In this document: positions 1 through 6,840 of the stretch, in pieces
Layout: each line of letters begins with the position of its first letter
Numbering within the stretch: position 1 is the stretch's first letter
Source of the DNA: Firmicutes bacterium UBA4916
GTDB lineage: Bacteria > Bacillota > Clostridia > Tissierellales > Tepidimicrobiaceae
Direction of reading: 5' to 3'
NCBI GenBank assembly: GCA_002398845.1
Contig: DHBY01000057.1
Span: forward strand, 1-9,563
Length of the DNA stretch: 9,563 nucleotides
The notes under the pieces: generated by a model
Databases searched by the model: none
The model's input: only the letters and a program-made list of their open reading frames with translations
What the model was told of the DNA's origin: nothing
Program-made: the position numbers and the translations under genes

Positions 1-9
1 ATACAAAAC

Positions 10-35
10 AAAAACCGACAAAATGTCGGTTTTTT
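10..35. terminator. Rho-independent terminator of an upstream gene
   Basis: An 11-bp perfect stem (10-20 with 24-34) closes a 3-base AAA loop. The GC core CCGAC/GTCGG is flanked by an A run on the left and a T run on the right, so it could stop transcription in either direction. No gene lies to its left inside the window. It most likely ends a + strand gene just outside the edge. Confidence 0.8.
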
Positions 36-40
36 AAAAA

Positions 41-152
41 AATAGGGAAATGAGCAATTCTCCTGCTCATACGGGGAAGAAAGACCACTTGGAAGTCTTC
101 ACTTATAATTATATGTCGAATTTCCTCTAATAGTAAATAGGCCTAAAGGTAT
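41..152. other. Non-coding stretch with weak secondary structure
   Basis: No open reading frame with a plausible start and ribosome site was found here. The stretch contains a 7-bp stem 50-56/64-70 (ATGAGCA/TGCTCAT), a 5-bp stem 81-85/95-99 (AAGAC/GTCTT), and a possible closing helix 45-51/120-126, which together could make a three-way junction. A TATAAT box at 104-109 has no matching -35. I could not match it to a riboswitch, T-box or other known RNA class, and short stems like these also arise by chance in AT-rich DNA. Confidence 0.25.
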
Positions 153-208
153 AAATCGGGGGGACGGTTCTTCCGTGTCATGACATGGAAGAACCGTCCC
201 CCCGATTT
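153..208. repeat. 56-bp palindromic repeat element
   Basis: Two 28-base arms (153-180 and 181-208) are reverse complements with one mismatch (G175/T186, a G-U pair in RNA) and no loop; the centre is TCATGA. Each arm contains the core GGGGGACGGTTCTTCC. A related single arm occurs at 6734-6757, so this is a repeat family and not merely a terminator. From memory, sequences with GGGGGACGGTTCT are dispersed in many clostridial and other anaerobe genomes, and resemble hairpins associated with IS200-like (Y1/REP-associated) transposases. No transposase is present here, so that origin is inference. The stem is followed by a T-rich but interrupted stretch, so it may also weakly terminate transcription. 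Confidence 0.85.
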
Positions 209-231
209 TAAAATTTTATTCATTTTTTTGG

Positions 232-261
232 ACATTATCACATATACTTTTTCATAGGATA
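232..261 (+). promoter_or_regulatory. Possible sigma-E/K type promoter of sipL
   Basis: CATAGGATA at 253-261 resembles the -10 of mother-cell sigma factors (sigma-E CATACAnT, sigma-K CATAnnnTA). ACATTAT at 232-238, 14 bases upstream, is only a partial sigma-E -35. sipL is known as a mother-cell gene in C. difficile, which is why this reading was favoured. The match is weak and the region is AT-rich, so the call is tentative. Confidence 0.25.
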
Positions 262-293
262 TATAAAGTAGATAAACAGGGGGGGTATAGTAT

Positions 294-1835
294 ATGGAAA
301 TAGTTAAGGATATCCTCAAAGTTGAAGAACAAAAAGGATATGAAGAGATAGAGTCCTTAATTGAGACAGAAATATACTTAAATCAAACAAAACCTGACAT
401 AGAAAATATTCTTTGGGCAGATGGGAAGGTTGAGATATTAAGCACCAAGATCATAAAAGATAAAATTCTTGTAAATGGTCTAGTTAAGTTTAAAGTAGTA
501 TACAAATCCAACGAAGAAGAATTAAATATATATGCCTTAGAAACCAATAGCGATTTTAGAGAAGAAATAGAAATAGAAGGAATAAATGAAGAAATGGCTG
601 GAGAGGTAAAATCATCTATAGAGTATATAGAGTATGAACTAAAAGATGAAAGAAAGGTTTCCTTAAGTGCCCTTATAAATCTATGGGGAAAAGTTGAACA
701 AACTAACTTAGTAGAAATAATCAAAGAAACAAAAGAAGGGGCAAACCTTCAGTTATTAAAAGAAAAGATTAAATATAATGATGTATTAGGTAGGGAAGAG
801 TCCTATGCCCTAATCAAAGAAGCCTTTGAAATAGGAGAGGATATGCCTCCTATAGAGGAAGTCCTTAAAATGGATTTGCACCCTTATGAAAAGGAATTTA
901 GCATTTCAGCAGATAGAGTAATCGTATCCGGCGTAGTAGAATGTTCCATTATATATTTTGGCGGAAATAAATTAAATTCAGTAAAGAAGGAAATACCCTT
1001 TACTCACTTTTTAGAGATGGGGGAAATAGAAAGTGATTCTAAATGCCAGCTAAGTATGGAAGTAGTAGACGGAGAATACGAATTAAGGGAAAGCCTAGAG
1101 GGGCAATTAAAAATCATAGATTTAGAAGTAAAGGTAAAGATTGCAGGTAAACTATACGAACAAAGAGAAAAGGAAGCAATTATAGATGCCTACTCTACAA
1201 GCAAAAAGATAAATTTACAGACAGAAGAAATATCTATAATGGAAAATATTAAAGATATAGTAGATAGGGAAAATATTTCAAAAGAACTAAAAGGTAAGGA
1301 ATTTAAAGAAATATACGCAATCGAAGGTAATCCTAGTCTAATAGAGAGTCAATATGTAGAAGATAAGATTTTGGTGGAAGGCATATTATCTTTAAATATA
1401 TATTATCTACAAGATGGCACTCTTGAAATAACTACATTAAGGGAAGAAATACCTTTCAAATCCTATATTACCTCAGATGAACTAAGTAAAGGTATAATTA
1501 TAGATGTAGAAACAAGCTTAGAAGAATTAAATTATACCTTAAGAGATAATGTTTTAAATGTAAATGGAACTATAAAGAATCATATATTTATAAATAGGGA
1601 AAGAAAGATTAATATAATAAGCGAAATAGAAGAAACAGAAGAAATGATTAATAAAAGAAACAGACCAAGTATAACCATATATATGGTACAAAAAGATGAT
1701 ATACTTTGGGATATAGCTAAACGATACAATACCACAGTAGAAGAAATCATTATATCCAATAATATTACTTCTCCATCTACCTTGATGCCAGGAGAAAAAA
1801 TAATTATTGAGAAAAAAGTTGATATAGATTTTTAG
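294..1835 (+). CDS. sipL: SipL-like spore coat morphogenetic protein (SPOCS repeats + LysM)
   Basis: A 513-residue protein of the SipL type. In C. difficile, SipL is a mother-cell coat protein that binds the SpoIVA ATPase through its LysM domain and anchors the coat to the forespore surface. The sequence has no signal peptide or membrane helix, as expected for a cytosolic coat protein. Three SPOCS/DUF3794-type repeats lie at about 35-140, 183-290 and 336-440. Each has a conserved core of the form DKILV-x-G followed by a hydrophobic strand and a Y (for example residues 56-70, 207-221 and 357-371). A LysM domain spans about 461-506 (YMVQKDDILWDIAKRY, then a PGEKIII end). Total length and domain order match the family. 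The ATG at 294 has an unusually G-rich ribosome site (AGGGGGGG, 278-285) 8 bases upstream. From memory, sipL and spoIIR lie only a few genes apart in C. difficile too, which supports the assignment. Confidence 0.88.
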   Translation: MEIVKDILKVEEQKGYEEIESLIETEIYLNQTKPDIENILWADGKVEILSTKIIKDKILVNGLVKFKVVYKSNEEELNIYALETNSDFREEIEIEGINEEMAGEVKSSIEYIEYELKDERKVSLSALINLWGKVEQTNLVEIIKETKEGANLQLLKEKIKYNDVLGREESYALIKEAFEIGEDMPPIEEVLKMDLHPYEKEFSISADRVIVSGVVECSIIYFGGNKLNSVKKEIPFTHFLEMGEIESDSKCQLSMEVVDGEYELRESLEGQLKIIDLEVKVKIAGKLYEQREKEAIIDAYSTSKKINLQTEEISIMENIKDIVDRENISKELKGKEFKEIYAIEGNPSLIESQYVEDKILVEGILSLNIYYLQDGTLEITTLREEIPFKSYITSDELSKGIIIDVETSLEELNYTLRDNVLNVNGTIKNHIFINRERKINIISEIEETEEMINKRNRPSITIYMVQKDDILWDIAKRYNTTVEEIIISNNITSPSTLMPGEKIIIEKKVDIDF

Positions 1836-1852
1836 TGTCCACATTTATTTTA

Positions 1853-1861
1853 TGATATAAT
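1853..1861 (+). promoter_or_regulatory. Extended -10 promoter before ispE
   Basis: TGATATAAT (1853-1861) is a textbook extended -10 element for the vegetative sigma factor, 35 bases before the ispE start. No good -35 is seen at the right distance, which extended -10 promoters tolerate. It would let ispE be expressed independently of the sporulation gene upstream. Confidence 0.5.
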
Positions 1862-1896
1862 GTACCTGTCAACTTTATAAAAGGAGAAATGAAAAA

Positions 1897-2748
1897 ATGG
1901 ATGAAATAACCTTAGAGGCTTTTGGAAAGATAAACCTATCCTTAGATGTATTACATAAAAGAGCTGACGGGTATCATGAATTAAATACTATAATGCAGCA
2001 AATTGACCTTAAGGATACAATAACATTAAAGGAATTAGAAGAAGGAATAAAGATAGAATGCAATGAAAAAGAAGTCCCCTTGGACAGCACAAATTTAGTC
2101 TACAAAGCTTGGGAAAAGATGAAAGAAAAAACTGGCATTAATAGAGGAATTCATATTATTATTGACAAAAAAATTCCCATTGCATCTGGTTTGGCAGGAG
2201 GCAGTGCCAATGGAGCTGCCGTGCTAAAAGGATTAAATATACTATGGAATCTAAATCTTTCGGATGAAGATTTAAGGGATATTGGTTTAGAAATTGGAGC
2301 AGATGTACCCTTTTGTATTATGGGAGGAACAGCTCATGCAAAAGGCATCGGAGAAAAGCTAACTAAACTGAAACCTTTCTCAAACAAGATGGTACTTTTA
2401 GCAAATGTAGGCATACCCATATCCACAGCCTATGTATATGAAAATTTAAATTTGAGGGCTATAAATAATAGGATAGATATAGATAAAATAGTTCATTATA
2501 TTGAAGAAGATAATCTAGCGAAATTGGCTGAAAACATGGCCAATGTAATGGAATCAGTAGTTATTAAGGAACACTCTATTATAGACGAAATAAAAAAGGA
2601 TATGATAAAATATGGGGCTTTGGGAAGTATAATGAGCGGCAGCGGCCCTACTGTATTTGGACTATTTGATGATGAAGATAAACTATATAAATGTAAAGAT
2701 GAGCTGGAAAAGAAAATTTGCAAGGTATTTGTAGCAAAGACCATTTAA
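1897..2748 (+). CDS. ispE: 4-diphosphocytidyl-2-C-methyl-D-erythritol kinase IspE
   Basis: IspE is a cytosolic GHMP-superfamily kinase of the non-mevalonate (MEP) pathway. It uses ATP to phosphorylate CDP-methylerythritol on the way to isopentenyl diphosphate. The 283-residue length matches E. coli IspE. Visible motifs are the substrate site GKINLSLDV...KRADGYHE at 10-27 with the expected lysine K11; the ATP-binding glycine-rich loop IASGLAGGSANGAA at 95-108; GADVPF at 134-139 with the catalytic aspartate D136; and the C-terminal GSIMSGSGPTVFGLF at 243-257. All signature residues are present, so it should be active. The ATG at 1897 follows AGGAG (1882-1886) by 10 bases; an ATG at 1889 is out of frame. 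The gene sits 61 bp after sipL with its own likely promoter and ends just before a hairpin terminator. Confidence 0.96.
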   Translation: MDEITLEAFGKINLSLDVLHKRADGYHELNTIMQQIDLKDTITLKELEEGIKIECNEKEVPLDSTNLVYKAWEKMKEKTGINRGIHIIIDKKIPIASGLAGGSANGAAVLKGLNILWNLNLSDEDLRDIGLEIGADVPFCIMGGTAHAKGIGEKLTKLKPFSNKMVLLANVGIPISTAYVYENLNLRAINNRIDIDKIVHYIEEDNLAKLAENMANVMESVVIKEHSIIDEIKKDMIKYGALGSIMSGSGPTVFGLFDDEDKLYKCKDELEKKICKVFVAKTI

Positions 2749-2751
2749 ATT

Positions 2752-2783
2752 GAATAATTAACCCACTTTCTGTTAACTATAAT
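2752..2783 (+). promoter_or_regulatory. Candidate promoter inside the ispE terminator hairpin
   Basis: TATAAT (2778-2783) lies in the loop of the downstream hairpin, and TGAATA (2752-2757), a match to the sigma-G -35, lies ahead of it. The best sigma-G -10 alignment (AACTATA, 2775-2781, 17-base spacer) matches only 4 of 6 fixed positions. Read as a vegetative promoter, the spacing from TTGAAT to TATAAT is too long. Germinant receptor operons are typically sigma-G dependent, so some forespore promoter is expected near here, but this particular one is tentative. Confidence 0.25.
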
Positions 2784-2811
2784 TAGTAAACTAACAGGGA
2801 GTGGGTTTTTT
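2761..2811 (+). terminator. Hairpin terminator after ispE, overlapping the next gene's start
   Basis: A 15-bp stem (2761-2775 with 2792-2806, two G-T pairs) with a 16-base loop is followed by six T (2806-2811), the form of a Rho-independent terminator, 12 bases after the ispE stop. Unusually, its right arm contains the likely ribosome site AGGGAG (2796-2801) of the following small gene, and the T run abuts that gene's TTG start. It may therefore both end ispE transcripts and mask translation in readthrough RNA. Confidence 0.75.
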
Positions 2812-3016
2812 GTATAAAATTTTAGAAATGTTCAAAAGCATATTCAATAGTTTAGCACTTATAATAATTATATTTATAGGATTGGCTACCCTATTGATAG
2901 ATGGTCCTAGATTTAAAAACAAAGGTTTTACTAAAGAACTTAGAATAGTAAAGACTATTTCCTATACCTATATTGCATTAGGAATAATAATCTTCATATT
3001 CTTCAGAATAATTTAG
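2810..3016 (+). CDS. Small two-helix membrane protein at head of germination operon (CLC_0170-like)
   Basis: A 68-residue, very hydrophobic protein with two predicted membrane helices (about residues 14-31 and 50-66) joined by a short basic loop (DGPRFKNKGFTKELRIVK). It resembles the CLC_0170 family of small proteins found next to clostridial spore germination operons; the family call is from memory. Size, topology and position recall the D subunits described for Bacillus germinant receptors, but that role is inference. The start is uncertain: the frame opens at GTG 2801, which has no ribosome site upstream. TTG 2810 has AGGGAG (2796-2801) 8 bases ahead and is preferred. ATG 2828 lacks a site. 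Its TAG stop (3014-3016) overlaps the AGGAGG of the gerKA-like gene, indicating one operon and probable translational coupling. Confidence 0.75.
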   Translation: MYKILEMFKSIFNSLALIIIIFIGLATLLIDGPRFKNKGFTKELRIVKTISYTYIALGIIIFIFFRII

Positions 3017-3025
3017 GAGGTAAAA

Positions 3026-4513
3026 ATGCTATCAAAAGATCTAAATAGAAATATCGAAACTCTAAAAACCATATTTAAAGATTGCGATGATATAGTCTAC
3101 AGATTTATAGAAATAGGGGATACTAACAAAGTTCAAGCTTGTTTAGTATATACAGATGGACTTATAAATAAAGACGTTATAAGTGAATTCGTCATCTATG
3201 CTTTATTTATAGCAAACGAGGGTGGGGATTTTAACTTATCTAAATTTAAGTCAAATCTATTAGATACTATATCAAAAGAAGCAATGACCATAGCAGAAGT
3301 AAAAGAAGAAGAAAATATGGATAAAATCGTAGATAATATTTTAATAGGGGAGACCATGTTTTTAGTAGATAAAATAGACAAGGCCCTTACATTATCTACA
3401 AGAGGTTGGCCAACAAGGATAGTAGGGGAACCAGAAACTGAAACTGTAGTTAGAGGACCAAGAGACGGATTTACCGAAACCTTAAAGTTTAATACCACTT
3501 TCATTAGAAGAAGGATAAGAGACCCAAGGCTAAAGATAAAAAACATACAAATAGGCAGAAGATCCAAGACTGATGTAGCTATTATGTATATTGAAGACAT
3601 AGTCAATGATGATCTATTAAAAGAGGTTAAGAAGAGATTAGATAAAATAGATATAGATGGGATATTAGATAGTTCCATGCTAGAACATTTAATAGAGGAT
3701 AACTATTTATCGCCATTTCCTCAAATAGAAAATACGGAAAGACCTGATACTGCAGCGGCTGCCATTTATGAAGGCAGAGTAGTTATAGCAGTTGACAATA
3801 CTCCCTTTGTACTAATGGTACCAGCCACTTTGGGCACTCTTTTACAAACAGCAGAGGATTATTATAGCCGATGGACTATTGCATCTATGATAAGGCTACT
3901 TAGAATATTATGTGCCTTTTTATCAACTTTGGCCCCAGCCTTGTATATAGCTATAACGTCTTTTCACCCAGGTCTAATTCCTACTAGATTAACCTATTAT
4001 TTAGCAGCTAGTAGAATAAATGTCCCCTTTCCAGCTGTAGTGGAAGCTTTCTTAATGGAAATAACCATTGAAATAATAAGAGAAGCTGGAACTAGGATAT
4101 CTGGGCCTATAGGTACTACCATAGGATTAGTTGGAGGCTTGGTAATAGGGCAGGCAGCAGTGGAGGCAGGTATAGTAAGTCCTCTTATGATAATTATAGT
4201 AGCCATAACTGCCATTTCAGCCTTTGTCCTTCCTAGCTATGAACTAGCCTCGGGACTTAGATTCTGGAGATTTATATTTATGGTACTTGCAGCAATATTG
4301 GGGTTATATGGAATAATGCTAGGAGCTATCATACTATCTAGCCATTTAGTTAGATTAAATAGTTTTGGTGTCCCCTTTACTTCCCCATATTCAGGCTTGG
4401 GAATAGAAGAAGGAGACTTAAAAGATACCTTAGTCAAAGCGCCAATTCAAAAACTTCAGCTTAGACCTGAATTTACATTCCCTAAAAATAGAAGAAGGAT
4501 GAAAAAAAGGTGA
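3026..4513 (+). CDS. gerKA: Spore germinant receptor A subunit (GerA/GerKA family)
   Basis: A 495-residue GerA-family protein, the A subunit of a nutrient germinant receptor in the spore inner membrane. With the B and C subunits it senses small molecules and starts ion release and germination. The N-terminal soluble region (to about 285) contains the family signature VRGPRDGFTE at 142-151, followed by RRRIRDPRLK and an ERPD motif at 238-241. The C-terminal half has hydrophobic helices at about 289-312, 363-382, 385-405 and 414-440, then a basic tail (PKNRRRMKKR). Length and layout are normal, with no damage. ATG 3026 lies 5 bases after AGGAGG (3015-3020). The symbol follows common clostridial usage; sequence alone does not show which paralogue (gerA, gerB, gerK) it corresponds to, nor its ligand. 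Confidence 0.93.
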   Translation: MLSKDLNRNIETLKTIFKDCDDIVYRFIEIGDTNKVQACLVYTDGLINKDVISEFVIYALFIANEGGDFNLSKFKSNLLDTISKEAMTIAEVKEEENMDKIVDNILIGETMFLVDKIDKALTLSTRGWPTRIVGEPETETVVRGPRDGFTETLKFNTTFIRRRIRDPRLKIKNIQIGRRSKTDVAIMYIEDIVNDDLLKEVKKRLDKIDIDGILDSSMLEHLIEDNYLSPFPQIENTERPDTAAAAIYEGRVVIAVDNTPFVLMVPATLGTLLQTAEDYYSRWTIASMIRLLRILCAFLSTLAPALYIAITSFHPGLIPTRLTYYLAASRINVPFPAVVEAFLMEITIEIIREAGTRISGPIGTTIGLVGGLVIGQAAVEAGIVSPLMIIIVAITAISAFVLPSYELASGLRFWRFIFMVLAAILGLYGIMLGAIILSSHLVRLNSFGVPFTSPYSGLGIEEGDLKDTLVKAPIQKLQLRPEFTFPKNRRRMKKR

Positions 4514-4517
4514 TTTT

Positions 4518-5612
4518 ATGGATAAAAAGAACAAAATATCAGGACTACAAGTAAAAGCATTGGTCATTACTACTGTCATCGGAATAAGTATATTATCCTT
4601 ACCCAGTACTATAGCTACTATATTAGACAATAGTGGTTGGGTTGCTATAATCCTAGGTGGGTTAGTTACAGTGCCTTTTATTATTATGATAGATAAGACT
4701 ATCGAGCTTTATCCAGGCAAAACTTCTCCTCAAATTAGTAGGGAAGTTCTAGGTCCCGTAATATCTAATCTATTCTTGATTATATTTTTATGCTATTTAA
4801 TATTATTTTTAGCCTATATGCATAGAAGTGCAGCGGAAGTTATCAAAGCCTATCTATTGGAAACCACACCTACAGAAGTAATAATAATAACTATGCTATT
4901 GGCTATATCATATATGGCTAGAGGGCAAATACAAGATCTAGCTAGGATGGCTCTTATTATTTATCCCATCATTATTGGATTTGTTGTATTTTTAATATTA
5001 GTAAATTTACCTAGCATGGATTATACCAATATATACCCCTTGTTTAATATAAATTTCAAGGCAATTCCCAAAGGCATATGGACAATATTTTTTAGTTTTG
5101 CGGGGTATGAGCTCCTTTATTTTTTTCTTCCCTATGTGGAGGATAAAGAGGGTGCATTGAAGTATAGTTTAAAGGCTATGCTTATAGTCACCTTAGTATA
5201 TCTAATAGTATTTTTTGTAACCCTATCCCAATTCGGTATACATCAATTAAAAAGGGAGATTTGGCCTGGTATAGCAGTCACTAGAGTGGTGGATTTGCCT
5301 GGGCTTTTTTTAGAAAACTTAGATGGCATAGTAATTGCTATATGGATTATGGTGATATTTGGTACCATAGGCCCTATTCTTTATGCATCGGGCATAATAT
5401 TAGCTGAACTATTCAAGACTAAGACCCATAAACTTTTTATACTACCTTTATTACCTATTGTATATATAATCTCTCTACTGCCAGATAATTTATTTGAGAC
5501 CTATGAAAAACTTGGGAGTATATTGAACTATTTTGCCTTAGTTTCAATAGTCATAATGCCAACTATTGTTTTTATTGTAGCCTATATGAAAAAAAGGAGG
5601 GAAAAGGCGTGA
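4518..5612 (+). CDS. gerKB: Spore germinant receptor B subunit (GerAB/GerKB, APC-type permease fold)
   Basis: A 364-residue integral membrane protein of the spore permease family (GerAB type, APC superfamily). This subunit is thought to bind the germinant within a transporter-like fold. About ten hydrophobic helices are visible (roughly 12-36, 39-60, 81-101, 118-134, 143-163, 186-205, 216-240, 271-297, 305-322, 331-356). Helix 1 carries the unwound-type GISILSLP stretch, and helix 6 FSFAGYE at 192-198. WPGI (249-252) and FLENLDG (264-270) precede helix 8, as is typical of the family. The ATG lies 4 bases after the gerKA stop, with AGGTGA (4508-4513) overlapping that stop. Its own stop overlaps the next start, so the three subunits are translationally linked. 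Confidence 0.93.
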   Translation: MDKKNKISGLQVKALVITTVIGISILSLPSTIATILDNSGWVAIILGGLVTVPFIIMIDKTIELYPGKTSPQISREVLGPVISNLFLIIFLCYLILFLAYMHRSAAEVIKAYLLETTPTEVIIITMLLAISYMARGQIQDLARMALIIYPIIIGFVVFLILVNLPSMDYTNIYPLFNINFKAIPKGIWTIFFSFAGYELLYFFLPYVEDKEGALKYSLKAMLIVTLVYLIVFFVTLSQFGIHQLKREIWPGIAVTRVVDLPGLFLENLDGIVIAIWIMVIFGTIGPILYASGIILAELFKTKTHKLFILPLLPIVYIISLLPDNLFETYEKLGSILNYFALVSIVIMPTIVFIVAYMKKRREKA

Positions 5613-6730
5613 AAAAGAAAACTATTCTTGTTTTACTTATGATATCCGCTATTTTCCTGTCTGGATGTTGGGATATGGTGGAGGTCAATCAAAGATTATT
5701 TGTATCCAGCATAGGAATAGACTTAAACAAAGGAAACGCAAAAGAGAAATATATAGTTACCTACGTATATCCTAATATAAATTCCATCGGTAAAAATGCC
5801 AGTGAGAAGACCAAAAAATTTACTGTTACTACAACTAGCGATGCCATCTTTCAAGCAGGCAGCGAGTTTAGCACTCAAGTGCAATTTCCTTTTTACTATA
5901 AGCATTTAAAAGTATTGGTAATAGGGGAAGATTTAGCTAAGGAAAGTAAATTAGTGCGGCAAGCCATAGATGGATTAAATAGGGATACAAAGATAAATAG
6001 CAAAGTCCAAATTTTGGTGGCAGAGGGTACTGCCAAAGATATCCTAGAATCAAAACCCCCACAAGATCAAATAACCGATGGAACTATTTACAATATACTA
6101 AAGAACAATAAAACTGCTAGTAGATTTACTCCAGCAACGTTAATAGAAGTCATTAGAGATATGGACACTGCCGGGGTAACTATTATTCCAAGAATAAAAT
6201 TAAAAGGAAAGGATATAAAAATATTTGGCGGGGCAATATTTAAAAATTATAAACTTATAGGTTGGATAGATGAAATAGAAAATCGAGCCTTAAGTTTAAT
6301 AAAAAATGAAACAAAAGCAGAACTAATAGATGCACCATATGATGATACAACCATATCTTATAAAATTACAAGTTCCAATTCAAATAAAAAAGTAGAAGTA
6401 GGAGAAAAAATAAAAGTAGATTTGTCATTGCGTACAGAAGGCTATTTACAAGAATATATTTTAGAGGAAAATGTAACTAGCTATGATGACAAGGTTTTAA
6501 AGGAAATGGAGAAGGCCGTTGAAAAAAAGCTAAAAAAAGAAATAGAGGACACCATTAATATAGCTCAACATAAATACAATGCAGATATTATAGGCATTGG
6601 AGAACATTTAAGTAAGTTCGAACCTAAAGCATGGAATAACATTAAAGCCGACTGGGACCAGATATTCCCCCAAGTTGAATTCAACGTAAAAGTAGACGCA
6701 AAAATAAGAAGAACCGGCTTGGTAAGATAA
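5609..6730 (+). CDS. gerKC: Spore germinant receptor C subunit, lipoprotein (GerAC/GerKC)
   Basis: A 373-residue Ger(x)C lipoprotein, the membrane-anchored outer-face subunit of the germinant receptor. The N terminus is a lipoprotein signal: basic MKKK, hydrophobic stretch, lipobox LSGC at 17-20, with C20 the lipidated residue. It is followed by the family motif CWD-x(3)-VNQR and SSIGID. The C-terminal domain ends with GIGEHLSKFEPKAW...DWDQIFP and IRRTG, typical of the family. The start is GTG 5609, which overlaps the gerKB TGA stop (GTGA) and has AGGAGGG (5595-5601) 7 bases upstream. No strong terminator follows, so some readthrough into spoIIR is possible. Confidence 0.94.
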   Translation: MKKKTILVLLMISAIFLSGCWDMVEVNQRLFVSSIGIDLNKGNAKEKYIVTYVYPNINSIGKNASEKTKKFTVTTTSDAIFQAGSEFSTQVQFPFYYKHLKVLVIGEDLAKESKLVRQAIDGLNRDTKINSKVQILVAEGTAKDILESKPPQDQITDGTIYNILKNNKTASRFTPATLIEVIRDMDTAGVTIIPRIKLKGKDIKIFGGAIFKNYKLIGWIDEIENRALSLIKNETKAELIDAPYDDTTISYKITSSNSNKKVEVGEKIKVDLSLRTEGYLQEYILEENVTSYDDKVLKEMEKAVEKKLKKEIEDTINIAQHKYNADIIGIGEHLSKFEPKAWNNIKADWDQIFPQVEFNVKVDAKIRRTGLVR

Positions 6731-6733
6731 TAG

Positions 6734-6757
6734 AATCAGGGGGACGGTTCTCCTGTG
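6734..6757 (+). repeat. Solo half-copy of the palindromic repeat
   Basis: These 24 bases match one arm of the palindrome at 153-208 (positions 154-177) at 21 of 24 positions, including an unbroken 13-base identity, GGGGGACGGTTCT. No complementary arm follows. It begins 3 bases after the gerKC stop codon and ends 17 bases before the -35 of the spoIIR promoter. It looks like a decayed or single-arm member of the same family. Confidence 0.75.
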
Positions 6758-6774
6758 CTAAATTATATATTTTG

Positions 6775-6803
6775 GTATAAAAAAACAAAGATAGGAAATA
6801 ATT
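6775..6803 (+). promoter_or_regulatory. Sigma-F promoter of spoIIR
   Basis: GTATA (6775-6779) fits the sigma-F -35 (GYATA/GYWTA). After a 14-base spacer, GGAAATAATT (6794-6803) fits the sigma-F -10 (GGnrAnAnTw) at every defined position. The start point would fall near 6810, about 30 bases before the spoIIR ATG. spoIIR is a classic sigma-F target in Bacillus and Clostridia, so sequence and biology agree. Confidence 0.7.
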
Positions 6804-6840
6804 AATATTACAAGAAAAAAACAATCTAGGAGGAATTTAA

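Noticed and set aside
45..126. Known riboswitch or T-box upstream of sipL
   Set aside because: Conserved cores of purine, TPP, SAM, c-di-GMP, ZTP and T-box leaders are absent.
1990..2220. IspE loop reads SANGAA instead of the common SSDAAA
   Set aside because: E. coli IspE also has an asparagine at this point and all catalytic residues are intact, so this is normal family variation.
2801..2809. GTG at 2801 as the start of the small membrane protein
   Set aside because: It lies inside the terminator stem with no ribosome site at a workable distance; TTG 2810 has AGGGAG 8 bases upstream.
3196..4630. Several - strand reading frames opposite the gerKA- and gerKB-like genes
   Set aside because: They are antisense shadows of well-recognised genes, with no ribosome sites and low-complexity translations.
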